Part shown: in pieces, positions 12,337 to 24,190 of the stretch | Layout: the number at the start of each line of letters is the position of its first letter | How positions within the stretch are numbered: position 1 is the first letter of the stretch | Assembly (NCBI RefSeq): GCF_027596085.1 | Contig: NC_072452.1 | Coordinates: 8,816,790-8,880,789 of the forward strand | DNA: 64,000 nt | Reading direction: 5' to 3' | Origin: Anoplopoma fimbria | Taxonomy: Eukaryota; Chordata; Actinopteri; Perciformes; Anoplopomatidae | Notes under the pieces: generated by a model | Told to the model about the DNA's origin: nothing | What the model saw: the letters and a program-made list of their open reading frames with translations, nothing else | Databases searched by the model: none | Program-made: the position numbers and the translations under genes

Positions 12337-13080
12337 GGGAGTTGTTGAAATGATTGGGAGGGCAGTGACCACAGTGCTTACTTGAGCTTAAGATGCAGGC
12401 TGTTGAGATCGGCTGGGAGCAAATCTAGAGGGCTTGTTGAGTCTTCGGGCATGTCCAATCCTATTCATTCAACCATTAATGCCTGAGAGTAGACCAGAGG
12501 AAACATTACAACTCTGAAGCAGAAAGACCAGGGTCCCTTTTCTCCTCATTCTCACTGCTTCCTTTGCCCAGCCTCGGCAAGAATTCAATAATTCTTACAG
12601 ATGACAAGGCAGCACGGAAGACTCTCAGTATCCTCCTCGCTATTTTAAACTACTGTACACCCAGCAGTTGAGTTCTTTAATTATAGTTACTTTGCATGCA
12701 ATAATAAGCTGTCTGGGGAGTTCGGGATAAACATACAGAAAAGACCAGACCCATTATCGCATCACGCACTTTATTATTATGAATGGAAACAGCTGTTCAC
12801 ACATTCTATAGGTCAAACTACTGAAGAAGAACAACTGAATGAGATATTGAAGAGGAAATTAAAACAAATGGCTCCCGTATGAAAGTAAGAATTCCTCCGT
12901 ACAGTTTGTACAGTACAGAGCACACACCTATCTCTCTATAATGCGCAGACACACACAAACATGCACACATAAACGCACCCAATAATTCTATGAGGCTCAA
13001 GGTTGTCGTGCTTATTAAATATATCAACTTAACCACTGATGTCATTGATCAAAAAGCCAATTCCAGTTCTATTATTGTGT
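12331..13080. other. Gene-free DNA
   Basis: Mixed-complexity sequence. Around 12640-12730 there is an AT-rich part with TTAATTATAG. No exon recognised. Confidence 0.4.
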
Positions 13081-13320
13081 TAGAGGGTAAAACAATTGCC
13101 AAATGACTTTGTGAGGTGCACTCACTTGGTAAACAGATCTGAGATCCATTAAAGCCTTGGAGATTATCAAGCCTCAGTCCAACAATTTGTGGAGATTGCT
13201 CGAAACACCTTGCTGGTGACCTTCCTCGTCCAGTTGAAAGTCAATGGGAAACGTGGCAAGGAGCCCGCCAGCGCCACAAGCGCCCCCTGCACTTTAATTA
13301 CACCGTGTCTCAAAGGCTGG
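13081..13320. promoter_or_regulatory. Enhancer-like block with a CTCF-like core
   Basis: The block combines AACAATTTG (SOX-type core ACAAT), GGTGACCTTCC (nuclear-receptor half site TGACCTT), ACTTTAATTACACC (homeodomain core TAATTA) and, at 13279-13293 on the minus strand, AGTGCAGGGGGCGCT, whose AGGGGGCGCT core is typical of CTCF (12 of 15 consensus positions). Its even base composition and dense mixed motifs resemble vertebrate conserved noncoding elements. Conservation is not tested here. Confidence 0.35.
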
Positions 13321-16300
13321 CTATTCCCTTGTCCGTGCTCCTTCCTCGTATACCCATGTCTCCCCTATCAATACCTCAGACCCAGCTTTATAGTCCAGAT
13401 GTGCCATAGGCTTAATAGTCCCCACATCACTGCTGGACACACTAAATCAGGGTATCTTTGCTCCATGATAGATATAGCATAGCATGAAGTCCATCTCATC
13501 AATATTAACTCCATGATGTGCCTTGTGGTTTACTGTAGCTGCCTCTCTCTGACCTCTGAGAGAGGAACGTGGGTGTTTTCCATGTGCTTAATCATAATGC
13601 ACAGTGCCTACTGCACTGATAGGTTAATGTACCCGAGAGGATCAATGCAGTCTTGAGGACGTCTAGTACAACAGACGTTTAAAGGTTCAGGAAAGGCTTA
13701 AACAATGAATGCAGTTGGCCTATGTTAAGATCTCGATCCAGCTTAATTAAATGGGGTTGTGTAAGGTCTGCGGTGCGATGAGTTACTGTAGATAATTGGC
13801 GAAAGCAAACGTTCTAAAGAATGTAAATCCAACCAAGAGCTCATTAAGAGCACATAAACAATATTTTTCTACGGATTTTTGAAAACGTATTCCTAAAGAT
13901 CAGTGTCAGTTCAATACTTTCTGAAAAACAGGCGCAATAATGAATGTTTTTAGCTTATGGGGTCCTAAATCAGACTGAACTCAAAGCTGTCTTGATGTGC
14001 TTCCCACCCAGTTATTTAATGTTTTGCTGATATTCAGGATATTTGAAGATATCTGAGCCCGATCCTTGAATAACACTGACTGGCAGGGGATCAACAGTCG
14101 AAGCATTTATGTACTGGTAATCTCCATAAAACTTTATGCAAATCTGCCTGGAAAGAAAGGGACAGGCTTTTTGCCTGACACGGAAAACTCAGCAATAATT
14201 GAAAAAAAACAAGTCAGAAACTATTTTTATCCCTCTGTGTCAGGATAATATTTTCAATCTGGTATTTGCATGGAGGGTATTTGGTGTGCCACATGAAAAA
14301 GTGTTTCTAAATAATTTCAAATAATACTTGAGTTACTGTATCTGTCTCCTCCGAAGGGGAAAAAGCCCCAGCATGGACACAGAGAAAAACATTTGCTCCC
14401 AATGAATAAATAATGAAAGGAAACGAGGTGCTTGCATTAATTTGCAAAGCAGAAAATGCACAAATTTTCAGTCGGAGTTTTAAGCCAAGGTTTTTGGGAG
14501 ATCATTTACCTCACGGCGGGGTGTTACAATATGCAGCCAAATATAGCAACACTTTGGTGAGGAAACTTAAAAAATGCAGTGTACTTGACAGTAAATTAAA
14601 TGGAAAACATTCTACAACCTTTTTATTTTGTAAGGGCTCGGGCAGAATCCAAACGCAAACTAAGAGGAATAGCTGAGTGTGCTTTAAATGGAAATATATA
14701 GAATCTAAAAGAGAAACTTAATTTCTACATATATGTATGTGATTTTAATTCTTCTACTGTTCATCTTTATGAATTTGTGAGCAAGCCCATCTGAAAATAT
14801 ATACCTCGTTTGGATAAGATATATATTTTGAATTGTAAAAACATGCTTTTACATGAAAGCTTTACTGAAATTCACTAGTACTGTGAACCTGTAGCTCCTC
14901 CACTGCTGCAGAGCTGATGAAGACAGTATTCACTCCATTTGCAGAAGACCACTGAGCATCTGCAGGCCAATTTTCTCTTTTATTTCCCAGTGTCTGGCAA
15001 GCCATAGCAGAGCTTTACGGTCCAAGGACTGGAAAGCTGTTGTCTCTTCTTGGTGGAGACCTGAAAGCAAACACAGACATGTGCCAGTGTCTGGTCGGTC
15101 ATTTATCTTTAAAGCCATATTGTAAATATGACTGTAAAGATGTTGAATTAAATATCTTGCTAAACATCCACACAATAATAATTAATATGTTGCCTTGGGC
15201 TTGTGTCTGTGGTGTCTGTGCAGAAATGCCTCAAGCAGACCTGAGTTCATTTACCCCTAATAATGCATTATCTCACACTGAACTAGCTTTGTTTCTGTAC
15301 TTCAGTCTCCGAGGAATATCTTTCTTCGCACTATCTGAGCAAGAAAACCTGATAATGTAGGTAAACACTTGAACATATTTTCTTGGCATGGATTTGAGCA
15401 AGCACAGTAAATAATAAGAGCAATAATCTGTCCCACATGGAAAATTATTTGTGACTATGAGGTATTACATCACTTAACGTTAATTTTTTTTATTAATTAG
15501 CACCTCCAGAGAGCAGAAGCAGATCCAAGATTTCAAGGGTAACACTCAGCCAAAATCTCAGCCAATATATTATCTCTCACATTAGCTGGTACACTGCTGC
15601 AAGAGAGTACTCTTTCCATTTAGAGATATACAATATGGCTGATGAATAAATGCAAGTCCTGGTCACAAGCCCAAATATTTTCCATGTTTAATAAACTGAG
15701 CTGCCATCAAACTATTTATACTCTACTTTTCCTTGAGTAAGGCTTGTATCAAACCACTATTATGAGCGTATGGCTGCATTTCATATCAGAAAACTAGAAG
15801 AAGGCAGCTTCTTTCTATTTCTTTTATGTACAAAGGGATTAAATGCTGTGGTGTGTTGCGACCTTTTCAAAGGGGGACTTCCGTGGTTTCAACGTGTCCC
15901 AAACTTGTAAAATACGATTGAACCATACGGCTGTTGGTTGGAGCTAAAGGTCTTAATTAGCATGTGATTGCCTGTCATGAGTCATCACAGGAATGCTGGA
16001 TGTTTTTCAGTGTCAGTTGCTGTGTGTGCAAACACATGGATCCAACAGATGGCAACATTGTTCCTTCAGAGCAGGTTACTTGGAGATCTGCCAGTGAGGT
16101 ATGGGTGCATTGACAAAACCCTCCAAAATAAAAACAGCCATCAAATACAAGTGTGGGCGATGACGATGTGACTAATTGTTGCCATGGTGATCTGGTCTTT
16201 GAGATAACGTCTGACGGTAAGGGTAAAGGAGTGAGCCGTATGGAGAGCAGAGGAGAAAATGAGAATGGGAAAGGGGAGGAGAGGAAGACGGTTAAAGAAG

Positions 16301-18779
16301 AGGAGCATTAATGTTCCATGTGGGAGAGGAGAAAGGATAGACACGGCCCTATAATGTAAGGTCACTTCAATGTCCCCCAGTCAATTTAGCGATGTAAATA
16401 CCTTTTGACTCATTTGTTCAAGAACTGGCCTTCATCCTCCGAGAGTATCACTCAATTACTAGTGTTCAAAATGGATTGTAGCACTTTACATTACAGCTCC
16501 ATAATCACATGGTTATAGTGGGGTAATAGATTCATAATTAGGAGGTATAAATTAAGAAAAATTTTATGTTAATGTTTAATGAGATGCCAAAAACAATGTA
16601 ATAATGGGGAAACACATTTAAAGATGGCCACGAATTTGATTATATTCTGAATTATGTTGGCATTAGTGTATAATAACCTGACAATAAGAATGGTTGTGTT
16701 TTCGTGAGCTTAAAAGGAAATCTTAGCTAACGGTTTTGTACTTAGCTAAATCTTAGGAGTCTGCCACTCTTCTAACCAAACACTGGCTCTACAGAGAGCC
16801 TTTTGCTTGCTTACATTACCTGAAGGCCACCGTAGTTCTCCGACATGCTTTTGAAACTGCGTTAACATGAGCCTAGAGGGAAAACCGTGGTGCGGCCAGC
16901 CGCCGTCTAACTTTGGTTGCTCCTTAAGTAGGGTTATTATAATAATGATGGCCTCTGAGTGTTACCACGGTTGGATGCCACAAAATCCTACACACTGTAG
17001 CATTCAGTAATATTTCGTTTAGTAACCTGCTATTGATTAAATGGTTATGTCATTGTGATATTTGGCTAAACGGATGTTAATATGGTGACATGAAAGGGGT
17101 TATAACCTGATAATAATGAGGTAATATAGGTTGATATTTTTACAATATTATAGGCTATCAGCGTGATACCTTTAAAATCAGATGAAAATTCTTCCGTACT
17201 TATATTTCAAACAACCCTGGGCTTGGTTTTTAACCAAACAAATTGTGTCACAAGTTGCTCGTATGAAAGAGGTCCTTACACCCGAGTTTAATTATGTTCT
17301 GAACCCTCTTGCACCAGTCTTCTAAAAGTCAAAAAGTACATGCTCATGTATTTCTATCTGAGGCAAAAAAAGAACTGCTGCTTGCAGGATGCACTTATCC
17401 CTTCAACAACCTGCAGGATCCTTTCATCGTCAGGCTTTGTCTATGACCGAGGTAGCATAGCTGGCGCGTGTGTTGTTTGCTCAAGCAGTGTTACCCCACA
17501 GCAAGTGCAGAGTCAGTGTCTGCTGCGTTAATGTTGTTCCAGAGAGAGAAGCCTGGCCACAGACTGTTGCATCAGCCCTTCCTTTTGTTTAACAGGACAA
17601 TGAACACTGGATGCTATAACGCAAGACAGGGAAAGTGAGGGGGAAAAAACAAGAGGGCATGAAAAGTAAGAGGCTCTTCATTTCAACAGCATAACGTCAC
17701 CCTTTGTTAAAAAATCTGACTAATCCAGTTTTCCCCATGGTCAAGGTCAGCGCTTTAATAAGGCAGATATAAATCACCACTGGGTTCATATTTCCCCTCA
17801 GCGCTATCTGAGACCACGCAGTACTGTTATGTGGTGTATTATCACATGGGAGCTGCCAGTGGTGTGGCAAACTATGATACACCACGGCTTGTCACAGCAC
17901 TGTGTGTCATATGACAACCTGCTACCTGGCAAAAGTGTCCACGGGGGCTGAGTGATAAGAGGGGAGCTGCAGATAAGACGTCGTCTATTCTGGAGGTGCC
18001 AGGAGCCCATGTCATTTACGAGGGAGGGACTGATCATTTTTAAAGAAGTGAAAGGAAACTGCCTTTGTAGTGTGTTTGATTCCACTCAACCTAAAATGTC
18101 ATTAACGGCAGAATTTTTATTTTAGCGAAGGACTCGTGAATAGTAGCCACCACTGTACGTGACTTATCATTACTCACTCCTCCGACTGCAGTGTGCCTGA
18201 TAACGACGCAGGAATGTGGATTTGTCTTCACTCCCACACAGGCTGTTGCTAAATGACAGTGAAGTGACGAGTCCTGGCGATTCTGACATGATACATGTCG
18301 TCTTTCGCCGAGCAAAATTTGTCGGTAACACTCGTCACGCTGCTCCTGCTACTCATCCCCCGTGCCTGTCACTGTGATGCTACCACAAAAAAAAGACGAC
18401 CTCATTCCCTTTTCCCTGTAAATGTTTATAACTGAATCAGCTCATGCCCTATATAATACAAAAAGACTCCATTTTGTACATTTTATAATGCAGGAAAATT
18501 GTTGCAAATGTTTTTTTTCTCCTGTTACATCTTGCTTGAAGAGAATGTGTTTTTTCATGTAATGTACCCCTGGGTGTCCTCTCTGCTCCCTCCCTATGTT
18601 TACAGGACAATTTGTTTCTGTGCAACCTCTCAGCAGGAGTGTGTTAAATTAGTGGGGACTGTGTGGGCACATATGCACCAGGCTAGTTTTTTTGTGAGTA
18701 TATACGCTTTCTTGTGTGCCTCGCCTAAGTTTAAACTAGGCAGTTGTGAGGAACTCCATGTAATAGCAATCAGCTAAGG
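13321..18779. other. Gene-free DNA
   Basis: About 5.4 kb without a defensible exon. An imperfect hairpin with 8-bp arms (CCTCTCTC and GAGAGAGG) sits at 13542-13565. A purine-rich run lies at about 16205-16345. Part of the sequence around 16380-16560 carries TAATTAGG-type cores. The open frames are short and unrecognised. Confidence 0.4.
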
Positions 18780-19440
18780 CTTCATAAAAATGTAAATTCT
18801 ACCCGAGCCTCTTGTGAGTCTTTGCAGTGCTTCCAAAATAACCAAGCTAAGGCCTTCTGGGGACTTAACGTATGATCTAATCTGTGTGTCTTATTTGAGA
18901 GCTCCCTCTCTCTCTTTGCAAGCAGGACTGGAGCGCCCCGTCTGATTTTGGGGGAACGGAACACTTAGAAGCAATGCCTGGCCGGCTTTCAGACTGTCCC
19001 CGCTTTCCCTGTTTGTTTGCTTTTCAAGAGCAGCACAAAGCTAATTAGACAGCTGGTGTTGCCAATTCTTGTCCCTCAGTCTGTTGTTTACCCACTTTTT
19101 GCATAATGCAGACGTGATTGTTGACACCGTATGATGGCGCTACATGGTCACAAGTGGCCATTTGGTTTATTTTCCTTGGTGTAGCCTGAGTGGCAGGAAG
19201 TGGGGCTTTCTTGGTTTGGGGAGGCACGTGTGTTTGATTGTGTGTCTTTGTGTTCTAAGCACTCATCGATTTGCAATTAAAGCCGGTACACAATTAGCAG
19301 CCAACCAAATAGATTATAATGCCATTCCAGATCAAGTTGCCACAGGAAACCCACTGACCGCACTCTTGCTCCATAGCACTCCAATTCAAATTGGCCAGTT
19401 TTCTGCACTCACACTAGAGCTCAATTAAAATGTTGGAACC
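18780..19440. promoter_or_regulatory. Enhancer-like block
   Basis: Contains AGCTAATTAGACAGCTGG at 19040-19057, a homeodomain core TAATTA directly beside a CAGCTG E-box, and further CAATTA and CAATTAG cores at about 19270-19310. Homeodomain/E-box pairs are a common arrangement in neural enhancers. The claim rests on motif density and unique-looking sequence, with no conservation data. Confidence 0.3.
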
Positions 19441-19714
19441 AATCTTCAGTATTTTTGAGAGAAGACTGATAGGAAATAATGCAGCTCTGTTAAACGCAGC
19501 TACATTTATGTAAGTTCTTTTGGTATCAATAATAAATATCATGACTTATTATTTTCCTGAATAAACTTTCATCCAAATTGTTCTGAGATGAGTAAAATAA
19601 GATTTAATTCTAACCAACCAACAAAAAATGATCTTACACCTTAGCAAAACAAATATTGGCAAGAAAAATATTACATTCGACCATTGGTGGAAGACAAATA
19701 TAATATTGAGCTTA

Positions 19715-19935
19715 TATTAACCTGTGCAAATTTACATTTATATTCCGCTACATTTCCATAGGACAAACTGTACCTTTTTCTTCTCCACTACATTTATATG
19801 ATGACTGTTATTTCAGTTCCTCTGAATATTTTTTTATGTAAAACATAAGAAAACAATGTTTATGTTACAGTATAAAAAGTAGAATTAGGACCAATTACAT
19901 TAAAAATTGCTGCTTAATCTTGACACTAAATGAAA
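19715..19935 (+). repeat. Relic of a dispersed teleost repeat
   Basis: Contains the phrase TCTCCACTACATTTATATGA followed by GTATAAAAAGTAGAATTAGG and CATTAAAAATTGCTGC. This order of phrases is familiar from a very abundant non-autonomous repeat of percomorph fish; the copy is old, with many differences, and has no clear termini. Recognition is from memory of the family, not a search. Confidence 0.5.
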
Positions 19936-20398
19936 TAAGTTTAGTCTGCTTAATATGTCATTTCAGTTTTGATACTTGTTAAAAGGAAAAATTATTTGCT
20001 TGACTTATAAGGTCTAACAATTGAATATGTTGTTAAGAGCTGGTAGTATTAAGAAAGAGAAGCATTCAGTATGTTTTATGCCCCGCGTGTGACTTGCTTG
20101 ATTCAGATTTATAATTGCTCCTGGATAATTTCAATATCATTTAAGGTAAGAAATACAAAATATTTGTTCAGACTTTCATTCTCTACTTGATCTGCCAAAT
20201 GTGTCTGTTTCTCTCACAAATGACACAACGCTCTTATTTGGCATGTTTGAGTGATCTGACCCTTAAGCTCCTTCGTCTACTGCCTCTCATTAATACAGAT
20301 CAAATCAACGCACATCGACATGTAACATCCATCAAACCATCTTGTGTATCTGCTTATGCTGTTCAGAGTCCCCTGGAGCTGCAGCCTATAGGTGTTGT
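19936..20398. other. Gene-free DNA
   Basis: AT-rich then mixed sequence; no exon or regulatory cluster recognised. Confidence 0.4.
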
Positions 20399-20655
20399 AT
20401 AGACTCTGCACTGGCCACCAGTCTATCACAGGGCTAACACATATAGATGAACACATTCACACTCATGTTCACACCCACAACAGGAAATTAAGAGTGTCCA
20501 ATTCACAAGACCTGCGTGTTATTGGACTGTTAGAGAAAAAAAGGAGCAACAGGAGGAAAACCACGCAGATAAGAGGAGAACATGCAAACTTCACACAGAG
20601 AGGCCCCAGCTGGTCGGGTCGGGTTCCTGCTGTGAAGCTACAGAACAAACCACTT
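20399..20655 (-). mobile_element. Decayed copy of the tRNA-derived SINE family
   Basis: The order of phrases GGCCACCAGTCTATCACAGG, ATTCACACTCA, GAAATTAAGAGTGTCC, ATTGGACTGT, GAGAACATGCAAACTTCACA matches the SINE bodies at 35.5 and 59.9 kb, but with far more substitutions and small indels. The tRNA-like head (which should lie at the right end on this orientation) is barely recognisable as GCTGTGAAGCTACAG. No target duplication is visible. It is clearly the oldest of the three copies. Confidence 0.75.
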
Positions 20656-22979
20656 AGTCATCATCATTGAAAAGACCAGCTAAGTTCTCTTCATTTCTCC
20701 TTCCTGTAACGTTGTGGACATACTTGGTGGTAAAAAGTTAAATGTACTTTATTAAGTCAGGAATTGGCCAAACTACATGCCACAAAACTTGAAATGTATC
20801 AAACTACACAACAAAATACTGCTGTCCCATCTATTGAAGATGTTGTTGGTTGTCTTTTCCCAGGTGGTTCTTGTGCCTTGTATTATAACGTGGACTGGAA
20901 TAGCACAATATATGTTGCCGTTTATGACAAAAGAGTCATAAGGAAATTTCCCAATCATGTCATATCATTTAAACTGTTTGCAATAAATAGTAACATTTCA
21001 TTTTTAAAAAGTGTAAACCATCACATTTCTACTCTGACCATACTGGGCAGAGGCCTGAGTGTGTTCGACCACTTGGGAGTGATTAAAGTGTGATGAAGCA
21101 TCGACTGCTCACAGATAGTAATGTTAGTTTGGGGTTGTTGCCCTGGTTACTCTGCAGAAGTGACACACAGTAAGTATTTTTAGCGGTTTGAAAATAGAAA
21201 TATATTACCTATAAGGTACAAATGTATACAGTATGTACACAGTATGTCATTTTACAAATGAATACAGTTCAGTTAAAGCTATAATCATTTTCAAGTGATA
21301 TAATATCATATAGTGACCTTCATGGTAAAGAAGTGTGACGTATTTGAATAAGAAGCAGGTTTATTTCTATAAATATGAGAATAATCTGAACAATTTTTAA
21401 TCATGTTGTACTCCAGGTGAAGATCATCTGAAGAATACTTCAGAAAAGAGGGGCATAACAAAGAGACAATGAATGAGAAGTTGAATCCCATTAATATGAT
21501 AATGTATGTGTGTTATTACTGAGAGTAAATTCAGAGTCAGAGAGTTAAATGAATGTGTCTGCAATTTTTATTTTTCACAAAATGTGAAGCAAATAGCACC
21601 ATTTGTGAGTATATATATATACCATCAGATTATTATATTTGTCTATCGTCATAGATTTTGCCGTACGGTTTATACTGTGGTAGCCATCCAACCTTTAACA
21701 TCACTGTGTGTACTCTACACAAACAAATTGATTTGTTTGTGTAGAGTGTTTGAAGTATATTTACTCAATTTATTTCCCAGAAATTGAATTGTATCACGAT
21801 GTATTTCCATATCCTGACATGAAATAATTCAAGGATATAGTCCTTGTCTTGATCAATCTGCCTCAAAAAGGGCAATAACAACAGATATTTAAATTCTTTC
21901 AAACACCTGTTTCAAAAATACAAAAACTAAAGCTATACAGATAAGTGTCATAATCATCCACACCCCCACAGAGACTGTCCTGTCAGACACCACGCTGCTA
22001 GCTGCTTCAAAATTGTGAAATTTTTGACAACCACAGCTAAAAAGGCATTCAGTTTTCCCCCAATGAAAAGCTCAGTTGCATCAAGGCAGAAGAAAAACAC
22101 TCTTTCTCTCAAAGGGATTCATGCTGCAGACCACAAAAAGTTTGGATTGTGTATAAAGTAATAGTACCACTACTACAGGACAAACTATTTTCTTTGTAAC
22201 ACGACATGAATTTGGTTTAACTGTGATTAATGAAGCGCAGCCAGCTGCACCGCATTACATAACGTGCTGCATGAATACACATAGCGTGATAAGGCATAAT
22301 GTATTTACTGTATTCAGGTTGACACTAGGTAGTCTCCTGTCTGTGTCACATGATGTCCTGCTGGACCAAGTGAACCAGTTATGTTACTATGTTAGTTGTT
22401 TGTTAGTTGCTTCACTGCATCAAACACAAATCCACATTACGTTCACGTTACAGCATTTGACAAACCTTCTCAGTGCTTTCTAATTGCCTATTATTTCCAT
22501 AAATTCAATTGTGCTTGAAAGGATATTATATTTGTCAGCACAAAAGTCTGCAACTGTATGTACTAGATTTAAGATTAAAGAGAAATAAATAGTTAAAGAG
22601 TGAATAACTACTGCTTTAGACCAAAGCATGATTGGATAAAAGTTGGCATATCGTGCGGTGGAAAAGCATCAGACAAGGGAGTAATTGGTTTCTTAGGGAC
22701 ATGTGGCAGTGTGTCAACTGAAAGGTTACAAGAGGCCATCAGACGTGCAGCTTCCTACACCAAAGACCATTTTAAAAAATCTCATTATCAACTCCCATTC
22801 CTATCACATTTATCATTACGTCAATACACGTACAGGTAGCTTGGCAGAAATGAATGCTTGTAGATAATTTTCATGTCGAAACTTATCTATAGGGAGTACT
22901 GTTGATATAGCTTCATGTAGCATGAAAGAAAGATCAAAAGGAACCAGAATAAAAGTTCAATGGAGAGGAGGATCAGAGG
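20656..22979. other. Gene-free DNA with a hairpin
   Basis: At about 20715-20755 a phrase like GGTGGTAAAAAGTTAAATGT resembles the end of the repeat family also seen at 62.4 kb. A perfect inverted repeat is listed at 21712-21747. The 109-codon plus-strand frame at 20764-21093 has no recognisable feature. Confidence 0.4.
21712..21747. repeat. Perfect 17-bp inverted repeat, 2-nt loop
   Basis: Left arm ACTCTACACAAACAAAT, loop TG, right arm ATTTGTTTGTGTAGAGT. All 17 pairs match, then complementarity stops abruptly on the outside. The tight loop means the RNA form would rearrange to a 4-nt or larger loop; as DNA it is a near-palindrome able to form a cruciform. Confidence 0.95.
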
Positions 22980-23460
22980 CCGGCCAGGAAAAGAAAAAGC
23001 AATAACCCAAAAGTAATAAAAGATGCCCTTCTCTGAAAGTGGGCGTTTGCTGATTTGTTTGCCTGTGATCTTTGGTGCTTATGTGCATATATTCCTCCAA
23101 TGCATCTCATCATCAGACTGAAAAAAAAGATGAAGGCTGCGTTTGGATGGCGAGCTCTCTGTTTAAATGTGACTGTCTATTTCCTCCGTCATGTCAGATC
23201 GCGACCCTGTGCTTCTGTCAGTCATCCCTTCAGCCCCGAGGGGAACAGTCTGTCTCCGTCATGCAGGCCTTCCATCCACTGATGTCCTTTTGTTTCAGAC
23301 TCTATTCATAGATCATGAAAAGGGAGACGTCTTTTTCTCTCTCCCTCTTTAATCCTATTTTTGTCCTTGCGCGGTTTGATTAAGTTGTCATGTGCGAGGC
23401 TGTATCCCCTCGCAGCCTATTCATCCTTGCAGTGTAATAATTATCAGAATGGATGCATCA
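22980..23460. promoter_or_regulatory. Enhancer-like block
   Basis: A 480-bp stretch of even composition with CCTTTGATC-like and TTTGATTAAG (LEF/homeodomain-like) words, GTAATAATTATCAG near 23435 and several CpGs (TCGCGACC near 23200, GCGCGG near 23368). It ends close to the TG tract. It looks unlike the surrounding AT-rich DNA, but no exon with splice signals is evident. Confidence 0.3.
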
Positions 23461-23678
23461 CATAAACACACACACCCACGCCCACATACACCGCAACAGG
23501 GGAGGCTACAGGTGGGGCGCTCATGTCTCTTATCATCAACAAACCTAAATAAATCAGCGATCCTGTACGCAGGGTGTGTCTTCCTATCAAAGTGGAGCAA
23601 AACTGGGCATTGTGTGATTTATGCAAAGCATGCTAAAAATGTCCTCTTGTGTCTATATTTACACACGTGTTCCTGTAT

Positions 23679-23681
<3 letters not shown>

Positions 23682-23769
<88 letters not shown>
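23682..23769. repeat. (TG)n microsatellite
   Basis: About 44 uninterrupted TG units. Confidence 0.98.
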
Positions 23770-23770
<1 letters not shown>

Positions 23771-23929
23771 CTTGTTACACTGCATGCCTGCGTGAGCCAT
23801 GTACAGTATCTGCTCTCAGAGTACTTAGCCAGAGGAGCTGTCTACTGTTTGAATAAGGGCAGTCAGTCACCGGCACTAAAGAGAACATTCATCAAGCACT
23901 TTCACAGCTTACACCTGTTTCTGCTGGCT

Positions 23930-24190
23930 AAGACAGACAAGCTGGGACGGCTGCGGTGCCACATCACTCTCCGAGCTTTCCGGACTGTTCCTGGTGGAGG
24001 GGGGGGCTGCACACACATATTGCTCCTGATGCTTTTTCGCATTAGCTCCCCGCAATGACTATCACCATTCATAGGTAAATAAAGCTAACTTGCCTCGACG
24101 TGACAAGAGGCGAGCAAACGGCGACACGGTTGCTGGTATCGTTTGTAAATCACAAATTTAGCTGCACCTCGGCGGCGGTGGTGCCTTTAA
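23930..24190. promoter_or_regulatory. CpG-rich patch in the desert
   Basis: About 16 CpGs in 260 bp, with the densest part at 24095-24180 (CCTCGACGTG, GGCGAGC, ACGGCGACACGG, CTCGGCGGCGG). Surrounding kilobases are CpG-poor. It also includes a G8 run near 24000. It may be an unmethylated CpG island, either an orphan promoter or a poised enhancer. No open frame here is convincing. Confidence 0.4.
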
